DNA from: Bacteroidales bacterium
GTDB lineage: Bacteria > Bacteroidota > Bacteroidia > Bacteroidales > UBA3663
DNA: 64,000 nt
Direction of reading: 5' to 3'
Assembly (NCBI GenBank): GCA_017561935.1
Contig: JAFZBE010000067.1
Span: 66,752 to 130,751 of the forward strand
The notes beneath the pieces are model-generated. The model was given only the letters and a program-made list of their open reading frames with translations. It ran no database searches and was not told where the DNA came from. Of this stretch, positions 25,375-35,000 are shown in pieces. A program made the position numbers and the translations under genes. Within the stretch, counting starts at the first letter, position 1. Each line of letters starts with the position of its first letter.

Positions 25375-25878
25375 ATGAAAAGAATTCTGATTCTCGTCCT
25401 GTTCGTCCTGCTGACCCTGCCCTCCATTGCACAAATGGCATTGAAGAAGGTGTATAACGAAGACATCAACCCCGTTGAACAAATCGACCAGGCATTGGCC
25501 CAGGCGAAAGCCGAAGGCAAATATGTCGTTTGCCAGGTCGGTGGCAACTGGTGCCCCTGGTGCCTCAGGTTCGCCGACTTTATCACCAACGACTCCACCA
25601 TCAGCCAGGTCATCGACCAGAACTATGTCTATATCCATGTGAACTACAATCCTCGCAAGGACGAGGATGCCGCAAGGGCACAGCTCACCAAAGCCATGCT
25701 GCAGCGCCTGAACAACCCCGTTCGTTTCGGCTTCCCCGTCTTCGTCGTGCTCGATGAATCCGGCAAGGTAATCCATACTCAGGACTCCAGTTTCCTCGAA
25801 GAAGGCAACGGCTATAATCAGGAGAAAGTGCTCCGTTTCTTCAACTGCTGGACCCCAAAAGCCGTGAAAGGCATGTAA
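25375..25878 (+). CDS. Periplasmic thioredoxin-like protein
   Basis: 167 residues from MKRILILVLFVLLTLPSIAQ, a clear signal peptide. The thioredoxin-like fold has redox motif C60-P-W-C63 in GGNWCPWCLRF, and FGFPVFVVLDESGKVIH carries the conserved cis-Pro region. Probably a disulfide reductase or isomerase in the periplasm. The start at 25375 lies 7 nt after the PAP2 stop; longer in-frame starts lie inside the PAP2 gene and lack a signal sequence. Confidence 0.9.
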   Translation: MKRILILVLFVLLTLPSIAQMALKKVYNEDINPVEQIDQALAQAKAEGKYVVCQVGGNWCPWCLRFADFITNDSTISQVIDQNYVYIHVNYNPRKDEDAARAQLTKAMLQRLNNPVRFGFPVFVVLDESGKVIHTQDSSFLEEGNGYNQEKVLRFFNCWTPKAVKGM

Positions 25879-25918
25879 TAAAAGGAGAATAAAATGTCCT
25901 ATTTGGGCATATTTCAAT

Positions 25919-25957
25919 GGTATTTGCAACATTTCCATCGAAATTCTTGCAAATGCC
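25919..25957. repeat. Inverted repeat upstream of the RND pump
   Basis: GGTATTTGCAA (25919-25929) and TTGCAAATGCC (25947-25957) form an imperfect palindrome with 17 nt between the arms; another TTTGCAA follows at 25973-25979. It lies about 60-95 nt upstream of the pump start and could be an operator. No standard promoter was found here. Confidence 0.4.
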
Positions 25958-26015
25958 AAGAATTTTCACGTCCTTTGCAACCGAATTTATGAAATGCATT
26001 TATATAATACAAACG

Positions 26016-27038
26016 ATGAAAGGAACAACACTTGCATTGCTGCTCGCTGCCACGACACTTTTGGTGGGATGCGGCACCCGACATGAGACAAAGGTAAAGG
26101 CACCGACGCGTGTGACCACCGAAGTGATCGGCGCAGCCGGCGACGAGATAGGACAGACCTATGTAGGCATTGTGGAGGAACGCGAGGCCACAGCCGTTAG
26201 CTTCACGGGCATGGGCGTGGTGCGCCGCGTGCTGGTCAGCGAAGGTCAGGCCGTGGGTCGCGGACAGCTCCTCGCCGAGATGGACGACACGCAGGCTCGC
26301 AACACCCTGGCCGCAGCCGAGGCCGCAGCGATGCAGGCCGACGATGCCCTCCGGCGCATGACCATGTTGCATGATGCCGGCTCCCTGCCCGAACAGCAAT
26401 GGGTCGAGGTGCAGAGCAAGGTCGCTCAAGCCCGTGCCCAGCTCGAAGCAGCCCGCAAGAACCTGGCCGACTGCAGGCTCACGGCACCCGTCAGTGGTGT
26501 TGTCGGCACCCGTTCGGTCAAGGCCGGCGAGACCGCATTGCCCTCGCAGGCCGTGGTTACCCTGCTCGACGTGAGCAGCGTGAAGGTGAAGGTGGCCATA
26601 CCCGAAGCCGAGATCAACGCCATCGAGCCAAACACGCCCTCCACCATCGAGGTGGCCGCAGCCGCCAAAGAGGTTACGGGAGGTCGCATCGAGAAGGGTG
26701 TGCAGGCTGATGCCATGACGCATACCTACGACATCCGCATCCACGTGCCCAACCCCGACCGCAGGCTGCTGCCAGGCATGGTGGCCAACGTCCGTTTTGC
26801 CACCGACGGCGAAGTGCAGGCCCATCCCCTGCTGCCCGTCACCAGCATCCTCAGGAAGTCCGATGGCGAGTTGTTCGTATGGACCATCGGCAACGACAGC
26901 ACCGCCCATCGTCAGACCATCGTCACCGGTGCGATGCGGGGCAACCGCATAGCCGTCACCTCAGGCATCAGCGCCGGTCAGCGCATCGTCTCCGAGGGAT
27001 ATCAGAAACTGAGTGAAGGAACCAAAGTCATCTACTGA
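26016..27038 (+). CDS. RND efflux periplasmic adaptor (membrane fusion lipoprotein)
   Basis: 340 residues from MKGTTLALLLAATTLLVGC, a lipoprotein signal with lipobox LVGC. HlyD/AcrA-type architecture: barrel-sandwich half (VRRVLVSEGQAVGRGQLLAEMD), an alpha-hairpin (about 90-150), second lipoyl half (LTAPVSGVVGTRSVKAGETA) and a beta-barrel region. It bridges the RND pump and the outer-membrane channel. The start is set by the lipobox. The RND gene begins 1 nt after its stop. GC-rich, with strong preference for C-ending codons. Confidence 0.92.
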   Translation: MKGTTLALLLAATTLLVGCGTRHETKVKAPTRVTTEVIGAAGDEIGQTYVGIVEEREATAVSFTGMGVVRRVLVSEGQAVGRGQLLAEMDDTQARNTLAAAEAAAMQADDALRRMTMLHDAGSLPEQQWVEVQSKVAQARAQLEAARKNLADCRLTAPVSGVVGTRSVKAGETALPSQAVVTLLDVSSVKVKVAIPEAEINAIEPNTPSTIEVAAAAKEVTGGRIEKGVQADAMTHTYDIRIHVPNPDRRLLPGMVANVRFATDGEVQAHPLLPVTSILRKSDGELFVWTIGNDSTAHRQTIVTGAMRGNRIAVTSGISAGQRIVSEGYQKLSEGTKVIY

Positions 27039-27039
27039 A

Positions 27040-30000
27040 ATGAAGAGAAGTCTTTCATGGATGGGCTGGCCCCTGCGCCACTATTCCATCACCCTGCTGC
27101 TGGTGGCCCTGCTGTTCCTGTTGGGCATCTACGGCCTGGTGCAGATGCCTAAGGACGAGTTCCCGCACGCCGTCATCCGCCAGGGCGTGGTCGTCGCCGT
27201 CTATCCCGGCGCCTCCACCGAGGAGGTCGAGGAGCAGGTGGCACGTCCCCTCGAACGTTACCTGTTCACCTTCGGCGAAGTCAACCGCGTGAAGACCACC
27301 ACCACTTCGCAGAACGGCATGTGCATCGTCATGGTGCGCCTCAACGACGATGTGAACAACAAGGACGAGGTGTGGTCGAAGATCAAGCACGGACTCAACG
27401 CCTTCAAGTCCCAACTGCCCTCGGGTGTGCTCGCTGTCGTCACCAACGACGACTTCGGCAACACCTCCGCCCTGCTCATCGCCATCGAGAGCAGCCAGCG
27501 CAACTACCGCGAGCTGAAGCAGTACAGCGACGACCTGGGCGACCGTCTGCGCCGCATCCCTTCGGTGGCCAACGTGAAGCTCTTCGGCGAACAGAAGGAG
27601 CAGATCAGCCTCTACGTCGATCGTCAGCGGCTCCAGGCCTACGGCATCGGTCAGCAGGTGCTCTTCTCGCTCCTGCAGGCCCAGGGTGTCACCACCATGA
27701 GCGGAAGCATCAGCGACAAGGACCAGCAGATACCCATCCATATCGAAGCCACCGAGAACAGCGAGGCCGAAATCGCCGATCAGATCATCTTCAGCGACCC
27801 CGTCAATGGCAAGGTGGTGCGTGTGCGCGACATTGCCCGTGTGGTGCGCGAATATGCACCCTTGTCGAGCCGCATCGAGCAGAACGGCCATCCCTGCGTG
27901 CTCCTGTCGATGGAGATGTCGCCCGGCTACAACGTGATACAGTATGGCAATGCAGTCGATCGCGTGCTCGACACCTTCCGTCAGGACGTGCTGCCCGACG
28001 ACGTGACGGTCACGCGCATCGCCGACAAGCCCAAGGTGGTGTACGAGAACATCACCTCGTTCCTGCGCGACCTCTTCATCTCCATGCTCGTCATCATCCT
28101 CGTCATGATGGTGCTCTTCCCCCTGCGCTCGGCCATCGTGGCAGCCATCACCATCCCGCTCAGCACCTTCGTCTCGCTGGCCATCATGTATCTGATGGGC
28201 ATCGAGCTCAACATCGTCACGCTGGCGGCTCTCATCGTCGTGCTCGGCATGATTGTCGATAACAGCATCGTGGTCATCGACGGCTACCTCGAATATCTCG
28301 GCAAGGGTTGCGAGCCCCACGATGCCGCCATCCGTTCCGTCCAGCAGTACTTCATGCCGATGATGCTCGCCACCATCTGCATCTGCGCCATCTTCTACCC
28401 CTTCCTCTTCACGATGAAGGGTGTGTTCCACGACTGTCTGGAGGACTTCCCCATCACCATCACCATCAACCTCATGGTGTCCCTGTTCCTGGCCGTCGCC
28501 GTCATTCCCTTCCTCGAAGTGCAGCTCATCCGTCCGCGCGACGACCAGGGGCACAGCGGCAACGCCATCACCCGTTGGGTGCAGCAGACCTACGAGCGCG
28601 TGCTGCAGGTCACGTTCCGTCACCCTTGGGCCACCATCGGCTGCGGCGTCCTCCTCATCCTGCTCTCCACGCTCATCTTCCCGACGCTCAAGCTGCGCCT
28701 CTTCCCATACGCCGACCGCGACCAGTTCGCTGTCGAGATCTTCCTGCCCGAAGGCAAGGGCATGGCCGAAACCGACACCATTGCCGGCATCGTCTATCGC
28801 GAACTGGCGCAAGACCCGCGCATCACCGATATCACCGGCTTCATCGGCTGTGCCTCGCCCCGCTTCATGGATGCCTACGCGCCCCAGATGGCAGGAGCCA
28901 ACTATGCGCAGTTCATCGTCAACACCAAGAGCCCGAAGGCCACGCTCGACCTGCTTGCCGACTATCAGCCCAAGCTCAGCGAAGCCTTCCCCTCCGCCTA
29001 CGTGAAGTTCAAGCGCCTCGACTATCTCGAAGTCAACGAGCTCGAATACCGCTTCTACGGCAGCGACCTCGATTCGCTCCACACCGTAGCCGAACGCATG
29101 ATGGAACGTATGCGTCAGATGCCCGAACTCGAATGGGTACACACCGACTACCTGCAGCCTTACCCCATCATCAATGTCGAACTCGACCCCGTGGCATCGG
29201 CACAGCTCGGCATCACGCGCAGCACCGCACAGCTTGCCCTCAGCGCCACGTCGAGCGACCTCCGCGTAGGTCAGATGTGGGAAGGCAACTACGAGCTGCC
29301 CATCGTCGTCCGTGACGACCACGACATGACCTTCGCCGACATCGAATCGCTCGGCATCTCCTCGCCCACCACGATACTCTCGGCCAGTGTCGGCAACCGC
29401 TCCTACACCGTGCCCCTCCGTCAGATAGCCCGTGTAAGCCCCAAGTGGAGCGAAAGCCGCATCGTCCATCGCGGAGGCGAACGCTGCATCACCGTCATGG
29501 CGCAGTTTGCCCAGGGTGTCTATACCGCACCCGTCGAGAAACGCCTGCTCAAGCTCATGCAGTCCGGTATCGACATCCCGCAGGGTGTGCGTACCGAAGT
29601 GGGCGGCGAGACGGAGTACGACACCGAAGCCCTACCGCAGATCTTCGGCGGCATCGCCATCGCCCTCGTTATCGTGTTCTTCTTCCTGCTCTTCAACTTC
29701 AAGAAGTACGGCATCACCATCTTCTGCATGGCAGCCCTCGCCCTCATGATCCCGGGTGCCCTCATCGGCCTCGGACTCATGAACCGTGCCCTCGGCCTCA
29801 CCTCCATCTTCGGACTCATCACCCTCATGGGCATCATCATGCGCAACGAGATACTCATCTTCGAACACGCCATCGACCTCCTCAAGGACCACCTCGCCCT
29901 GCATCCCGAGCCCGACCGCGCAGCCCCCGGACATGACGACTGGCGTCGCGAGTACAACGAAGCCGTGCGCGAGGCGGCCTATCGTGCCGGTCGTCGCCGT

Positions 30001-30177
30001 ATGGTGCCCATCTTCCTCACCACTGCCACCACCGCCGTCGGTGTCGTGCCCATGATCATCGCGCAGTCGTCGTTCTGGATGCCCGTCGGCGTCACCATCT
30101 TTGCAGGCGGCATCGGTTCGCTCATCCTCGTGGTCACCGTTCTACCCGTCGTTTATTGGAAAGTTTCGACCAAATAG
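27040..30177 (+). CDS. RND-family multidrug efflux transporter (AcrB-like)
   Basis: 1045 residues, the normal RND length, with twelve helices and two large periplasmic loops. N-terminal helix then MPKDEFPHAVIRQGVVVAVYPGASTEEVEEQV, typical of the HAE group. In TM4 the proton-relay motif reads GMIVDNSIVVIDG: the first Asp of the AcrB Asp-Asp pair is kept and the second is Asn, as in many non-proteobacterial relatives. TM10-11 has FGLITLMGIIMRNEILIFEHAI. Exports amphipathic compounds with the adaptor upstream and TolC downstream. Substrates unknown. Confidence 0.94.
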   Translation: MKRSLSWMGWPLRHYSITLLLVALLFLLGIYGLVQMPKDEFPHAVIRQGVVVAVYPGASTEEVEEQVARPLERYLFTFGEVNRVKTTTTSQNGMCIVMVRLNDDVNNKDEVWSKIKHGLNAFKSQLPSGVLAVVTNDDFGNTSALLIAIESSQRNYRELKQYSDDLGDRLRRIPSVANVKLFGEQKEQISLYVDRQRLQAYGIGQQVLFSLLQAQGVTTMSGSISDKDQQIPIHIEATENSEAEIADQIIFSDPVNGKVVRVRDIARVVREYAPLSSRIEQNGHPCVLLSMEMSPGYNVIQYGNAVDRVLDTFRQDVLPDDVTVTRIADKPKVVYENITSFLRDLFISMLVIILVMMVLFPLRSAIVAAITIPLSTFVSLAIMYLMGIELNIVTLAALIVVLGMIVDNSIVVIDGYLEYLGKGCEPHDAAIRSVQQYFMPMMLATICICAIFYPFLFTMKGVFHDCLEDFPITITINLMVSLFLAVAVIPFLEVQLIRPRDDQGHSGNAITRWVQQTYERVLQVTFRHPWATIGCGVLLILLSTLIFPTLKLRLFPYADRDQFAVEIFLPEGKGMAETDTIAGIVYRELAQDPRITDITGFIGCASPRFMDAYAPQMAGANYAQFIVNTKSPKATLDLLADYQPKLSEAFPSAYVKFKRLDYLEVNELEYRFYGSDLDSLHTVAERMMERMRQMPELEWVHTDYLQPYPIINVELDPVASAQLGITRSTAQLALSATSSDLRVGQMWEGNYELPIVVRDDHDMTFADIESLGISSPTTILSASVGNRSYTVPLRQIARVSPKWSESRIVHRGGERCITVMAQFAQGVYTAPVEKRLLKLMQSGIDIPQGVRTEVGGETEYDTEALPQIFGGIAIALVIVFFFLLFNFKKYGITIFCMAALALMIPGALIGLGLMNRALGLTSIFGLITLMGIIMRNEILIFEHAIDLLKDHLALHPEPDRAAPGHDDWRREYNEAVREAAYRAGRRRMVPIFLTTATTAVGVVPMIIAQSSFWMPVGVTIFAGGIGSLILVVTVLPVVYWKVSTK

Positions 30178-30197
30178 ACCATTCGTCCCCAAAGAAT

Positions 30198-31535
30198 ATG
30201 AAGAAGATAACATTGCTCCTGGTCGGCTTGTCGAGCTTCGCACTTTGCGCAGCCCAGACCGCCTATACCCTCCCGCAGCTGCTCGACTCCGCCCGTCAGA
30301 ACAACATCACCCTGCACAATGCACAGGCAGGTGTCAACGCCGCACGACAGCAGCGCAAGGAGGCCTTCACCAAGTTCTTTCCTTCCATCAGCGGCACGGG
30401 CGCATGGTTCAATGCCGACAAGGGCATGGCCAAGATGGACTTCAACCCGGGCGAGATGATCACCCCCGAACTGGCAGCCTCCCTCTCTGCCATGTTCCCG
30501 CCCGAAGCGCTCGCCGCCCTGGCAAGCCCCGTCAGCCTCTCGATGATGAAGAACGGCACCATCGCCGGCATCAATGCCACGCAGCCCCTGTTTGCAGGCG
30601 GGCAGATAGTCAACGGCAACCGTCTCGCCAAGGTCGGTGAGGATGTTGCCGCCCTCCAGCTCCAGCTCACCGAGGACCAGGTTGAGCTCACCACACAGCA
30701 ATACTACTGGCAAATCATCGCCCTGCAGGAGAAGCTGCAGACCATCGCCTCCGTCGAAGCCCTGCTCTCCGACCTCCACAAGGATGTCGATGTGGCCGTG
30801 CGTGCAGGCCTCGCCCTCCACAACGACCTGCTGCAGGTGCAGTTGCGCCAGAACGAGGTCGAAAGCCAGCGGCTCAAGGTGCAGAACGGACTGTCGCTCG
30901 TCAAGCTCCTCCTCGCCCAGTATTGCGGGCTGAGCGACACCGCCTTCACCCTCATGCCCGACCTCGACCCGCTCCCGCTCCCCACCATGCAGGACCACGC
31001 TCAGGCATTGCAGGCCACCGCCGAATACCAGCTGCTCGACAAGCAGGTGCAGGCCGCACGACTCCAGCAGAAGATGACCATTGGTGAGAACCTCCCCTCC
31101 CTCGCCGTCGGTGCAGGCTACAACTACCACAACCTCATGGACAACGACCGCACCTTCGCCATGGTCTATGCCACCCTCAGCGTCCCCATCACCGACTGGT
31201 GGGGCAGCTCACATGCCATCCGTCGCAAAAGGATTGAATACCAGAAGGCGCTCGACGAACAGCAGGACAAGTCCGAACTGCTCCAGATACGGATGCAGAA
31301 TGCCTGGAACAACGTCGTCGAGGCTCGTCAGCAGCTCGACATCGCACAGCGCAGCATCGAACAGGCCGAAGAGAATCTCCGCCTCAATCGCGACTATTAC
31401 CGCGCCGGCACCATCAAGATGTCCGACCTCCTCGAAGCCCAGCTGCTCTATCAGCAGGCCCACGACCGCCACACCGATGCCTGCGCCGACTACCGAAACA
31501 AGATCCTCGAATACCAACAGGCAGTGGGTCAATAG
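30198..31535 (+). CDS. TolC-family outer-membrane efflux channel
   Basis: 445 residues from MKKITLLLVGLSSFALCAAQ (signal peptide). Two OEP repeats: helical segments with LPQLLDSARQNNITLHNAQAGV, a middle part FKP-like region (FNATQPLFAGGQIVNGNRLAK-type: ATQPLFAGGQIVNGN), and a second copy with SVPITDWWGSSHAIRRKRI and NLRLNRDYYRAGTIKMSDLLEAQ. Forms the outer-membrane trimer of the tripartite pump. The start is chosen for the signal peptide, 20 nt after the RND stop. Last gene of the pump operon. Confidence 0.92.
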   Translation: MKKITLLLVGLSSFALCAAQTAYTLPQLLDSARQNNITLHNAQAGVNAARQQRKEAFTKFFPSISGTGAWFNADKGMAKMDFNPGEMITPELAASLSAMFPPEALAALASPVSLSMMKNGTIAGINATQPLFAGGQIVNGNRLAKVGEDVAALQLQLTEDQVELTTQQYYWQIIALQEKLQTIASVEALLSDLHKDVDVAVRAGLALHNDLLQVQLRQNEVESQRLKVQNGLSLVKLLLAQYCGLSDTAFTLMPDLDPLPLPTMQDHAQALQATAEYQLLDKQVQAARLQQKMTIGENLPSLAVGAGYNYHNLMDNDRTFAMVYATLSVPITDWWGSSHAIRRKRIEYQKALDEQQDKSELLQIRMQNAWNNVVEARQQLDIAQRSIEQAEENLRLNRDYYRAGTIKMSDLLEAQLLYQQAHDRHTDACADYRNKILEYQQAVGQ

Positions 31536-31582
31536 GGGATAATCCGTAATTGGTATAAGGGATTTTCATTCTTCTATAGGTC

Positions 31583-32008
31583 CATACAGATTTGGTGTAT
31601 GGAATCTTTATGCTCTGGTTGCAGCATACAGTTTTGGTAAACGAAATATGTATGCTCCGATCGCAGCATACAGTTTTGGTAAACGAAATATGTATGTTCC
31701 GGTTGCGGCATACAGTTTTGGTAAACGAAATATGTATGCTCCGGTTGCGGCATACAGTTTTGGTAAACGAAATATGTATGCTCCGGTTGCGGCATACAGT
31801 TTTGGTAAACGAAATATGTATGCTCCGATCGTGGCATACAGTTTTGGTGTACGAAATATGTATGCTCCGATCGTGGAATACAGTTTTGGTGTACGAAATA
31901 TGTATGCTTCGATTGTAGCATACAGTTTTGGAATTCGAAATATGTATACTCCAATCGCAGCATACAGTTTTGGCAGATGAAATCTGTATGCTACAATCAT
32001 ATTATAGG
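31583..32008. repeat. Ten-unit tandem array of a 42-bp hairpin-forming repeat
   Basis: CATACAG recurs at exactly 42-bp steps from 31583 to 31961 (ten copies). A typical unit reads TATGCTCCGGTTGCGGCATA, CAGTTTTGG, TAAACGAAATATG. Many junctions form an 8-bp stem TGTATGCT / AGCATACA with an 8-nt loop; edge units are degenerate. Because 42 is a multiple of 3, several frames on both strands stay open across the array, giving 14-residue repeats; none has a convincing start. It fills most of the 553-bp gap between the TolC gene and the LRR protein gene; nothing else is seen in that gap apart from the hairpin at 32028. Confidence 0.9.
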
Positions 32009-32027
32009 TTCTTCGTCTTTTTAATAT

Positions 32028-32068
32028 AATTATCCCGAATTAGTGGAGTACGCTAATTCGGGATAATT
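32028..32068 (-). terminator. Perfect 16-bp hairpin, probable terminator
   Basis: AATTATCCCGAATTAG (32028-32043) and its exact reverse complement (32053-32068) surround a 9-nt loop. It sits 20 nt downstream of the stop codon of the minus-strand LRR gene, and the minus strand continues ATATTAAAAAG, so the U-tract is weak. It may act on either strand for convergent transcripts. Confidence 0.55.
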
Positions 32069-32088
32069 GATATGGGGGATTGGAAAGA

Positions 32089-35000
32089 TTACTTCACGAT
32101 GAACTTCCTGCCATTGCGGATGTAGATGCCGCGCTGGGTGGGCATGGTGCTATGGCGAAGGCCATTGAGGTCGTACCAACCAGAACCATTAACCATGAAC
32201 CCTGAACCATGAACCGTTTCAATGCCGTTCTCTTCGCCGAAGTTGAGCTTGAAGGCCTTGATGGGTGTTGATGGGTCGGCAGGGTCGCCTGCGGTAATGC
32301 CGTCGGCCAACTGGAAGTAGGCGCGCTGGCAACCGATGGTCATTGCTCCACTGGGATAATAGAGGGTATTGTCGGCTCCGACATAGAGCTTGGTGTTGTC
32401 GCCTTGGCTGGAGATCTCCACGGGGCTGTAAGTGCCTGTGAAGGTAACAACACCTTCAACCTCACATGGCATCATCGTGCTCGAGAAGGTCACAGAAGAG
32501 AACACGGGTTCCTCGAGGTTAGCGCCAATAGAGTTCCACCTGATGATATAGGGCACACCTGCACTGAGCACGTCAACTGGATCGCTGAAGGTGAGGGTGA
32601 GCGTGCCATCCTCGAAGCTGACATCGCGGAGTGTTCGAGCCTCGACACCATCGCCAACGAGTGGACTTTCGCTGATAGTCACGTCGAAGGGCAGGCAGAG
32701 GGTGTTCCAGCCACCGTCCTTGTAGAGGGTGCGGCCGAGGAGCTTCACATCGGTTGGGTTACCGGTGGAGACACCATACTCGATGGCATCGGAATTGTCG
32801 GAGTTGTCGGTGAGTGCTATGAACCCAAAGCCTTGCACATCGAACTTCAGATTGCCGTTATCGTCGGTGAGGATGATGGTGTAGAGGTTGTCGCTGCCTG
32901 ATTCAATCTTGAAGTTGGAGCCTGCATCGCCCTTGGTCAACGGGATATCGGTACACCAGCTACTGTGGATGGTGTAGATGCTGCCTTGGCCATTGGTGTC
33001 ACCACCGTACCAGTTTCCATTGGGGTCGCGGAACTTGAATTCGGTGTCAGGAGAAAGTTCCTTCTGAATGGTGTATGTGCCATCGCCGTTGTCGGTCAGC
33101 TGTTCGGGCACCCAATTATTGAAGGTGCCTGCGATGTAATAGCCGGTGGGGAAGCCAAAAACGGAGAGCTTCCCGTCCTGGATGCTTAACATATAGGTGG
33201 AGGGGAATTCGAGATTCAGGTCCTTCTTATTGTCGCCTGAAGAAAGCGTGACGCTGGGTGAACTGCCAGTGAGCGTATATTTTTCATCGGTGGTTTCTCC
33301 ACCCAACCAGTTGCCGTCAGAGTCCTTTACAAGGAATTTGCCGCTGAGGGTTGCTGTGAGGGAGGTGCAGTCGTTGTCGCCAAACGGAATCATATCCTCT
33401 TCGTCCCAGCCGTTGAATTCACCAAGGAGGTAGTAAGTCGGCTCGACGGGCTTGTTGACTACGGGGCGCACGCACTGGCCGTTGCAGCGTCCGCCAGTTT
33501 CGTACCATTGCGAATCTTCCCAAGCGAGCTGATAAGCACCACCATCGTCACCAGCTTTGTCATCGCGTGCCCAATAGGCGCCACCAGGGTTGTAATCCTC
33601 ATCGAGACGCCAACCCGTTTCGGGCAGGAAGATGGAATTGCCGTTGGGGCCTGTCACTCTGTAGCCCGGGACGCCATGAACTTCATCCAGTTCCCAAGTG
33701 CAATAATCCTGCAATTCCTTGAACTGTGCCAAGGATGGTGTGCGCCACTCTTCGCCCCAGTTGACGTAAGCGGCATCGTCCTCGTTGTCAAGCACGTATT
33801 TGAAGTCGGAGAAGCCATCGAGGCCGCGACTGCTATCGATACAGTATTTGGTGAAATAGGAATCTTCACCCAAAACTTCTGCCCACTTGTAGTTGTTCCA
33901 ATCGAACGAATAATCGTCGCTCGTATCGGCACCGTGGCCCTCGGTGTCACCCCATGCAAAGAAGAGGCCAATGTCCTGAGGATTGGTTGCACCCACATTG
34001 CAGGTGGCCCACAGCGTACCGCTCGGCAAGTCGAGATCGACATATTCGTGGTCGCTGGTGTTGCCAAGCTGGACAACGTCGTTTTCGTCATCGCCCGTCT
34101 TGCCTTCCACCGACCAGCCCTTGGCTTTGGCGATGGCTATCTGTTCGTTGGTGATCTCGTTCTGCTCGGGGGCACCATCCCGCAGGTCGAGCACTACGCA
34201 ATAGCCGCTGCGTTCAGGCAATGAGTTCATCAGGGCCGTCATGTCGTCGCCCTTAATCTGGTTATTCCAGCAATAGAGCTGATACAGCTCGGGGCAGCCG
34301 GACACATCGAGTGAGGTGAGCAGGTTGTCGTTGCAATTGAACAGGCGCAGAATGGAGTGGTCTTGCAATCCGCTAATCTCTTCCAGCTGATTGTTCTCGC
34401 ATTGGAACAGCTCGAGAATCAGGTTGTTGGTGATATCAAGATCGGAAAGCTGGTTGCCATCGCACCAAAGTCCGGCCAAGTTAGGAAAACCTGTGACATC
34501 GAGAGAAATAAGCTGATTGTTGGAGCAGGTAAGCTTCTGAAGATTTTCGGAAGGGCTCATTGGGAGTTCGGACAGAAGGTTATTGCTGCAACTCAATTCT
34601 CGGAGTTCGGTGTTTGCGAAGAGGTTGAGCGAATAGAGCTGGTTGTAGTCACAATAAAGTTTGCGGAGGTTGGTATTGCTCGACAAGTCGAGCGATTCAA
34701 TCCTATTCCACGATTCCAAAGGCATAGTTTCGGGATTGTTGCTGATGTCGAGCTCGGTCAATTGGGTGAAAAACTCGATACCCGTGAGGTTTTCGATTTG
34801 AAGTCCTCGTGCAACAATCTTGGTGATACCAGCCATTTCCTCGTCGGTGATGACTGCATCAGTGCCGTACGTCTGGGAAAGGAGCCAGTTGCGGAAATTC
34901 TCGTCGGGGAAGTTGTCGGGAGTGATATCGACACCCTCGACTACCGGGGGTTCTGCGATGTATTCGAAAACGACCTGAATCTGAATGAACAAAAAGCCAT

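Noticed and set aside
27055..29469. An 804-codon open frame antisense to the RND pump gene
   Set aside because: Composition is unnaturally rich in Asp, Glu, His, Gly and Val, it lacks any domain, and it mirrors the codon bias of the well-identified pump gene.
31574..32000. Open frames on both strands through the 42-bp array, encoding 14-residue repeats
   Set aside because: They arise because the period is divisible by 3 and no stop falls in the unit; there is no start signal or non-repeat domain. Kept only as a remark in the repeat entry.
31583..32008. CRISPR array
   Set aside because: Repeats are directly adjacent with no unique spacers, and no cas genes are in the window.
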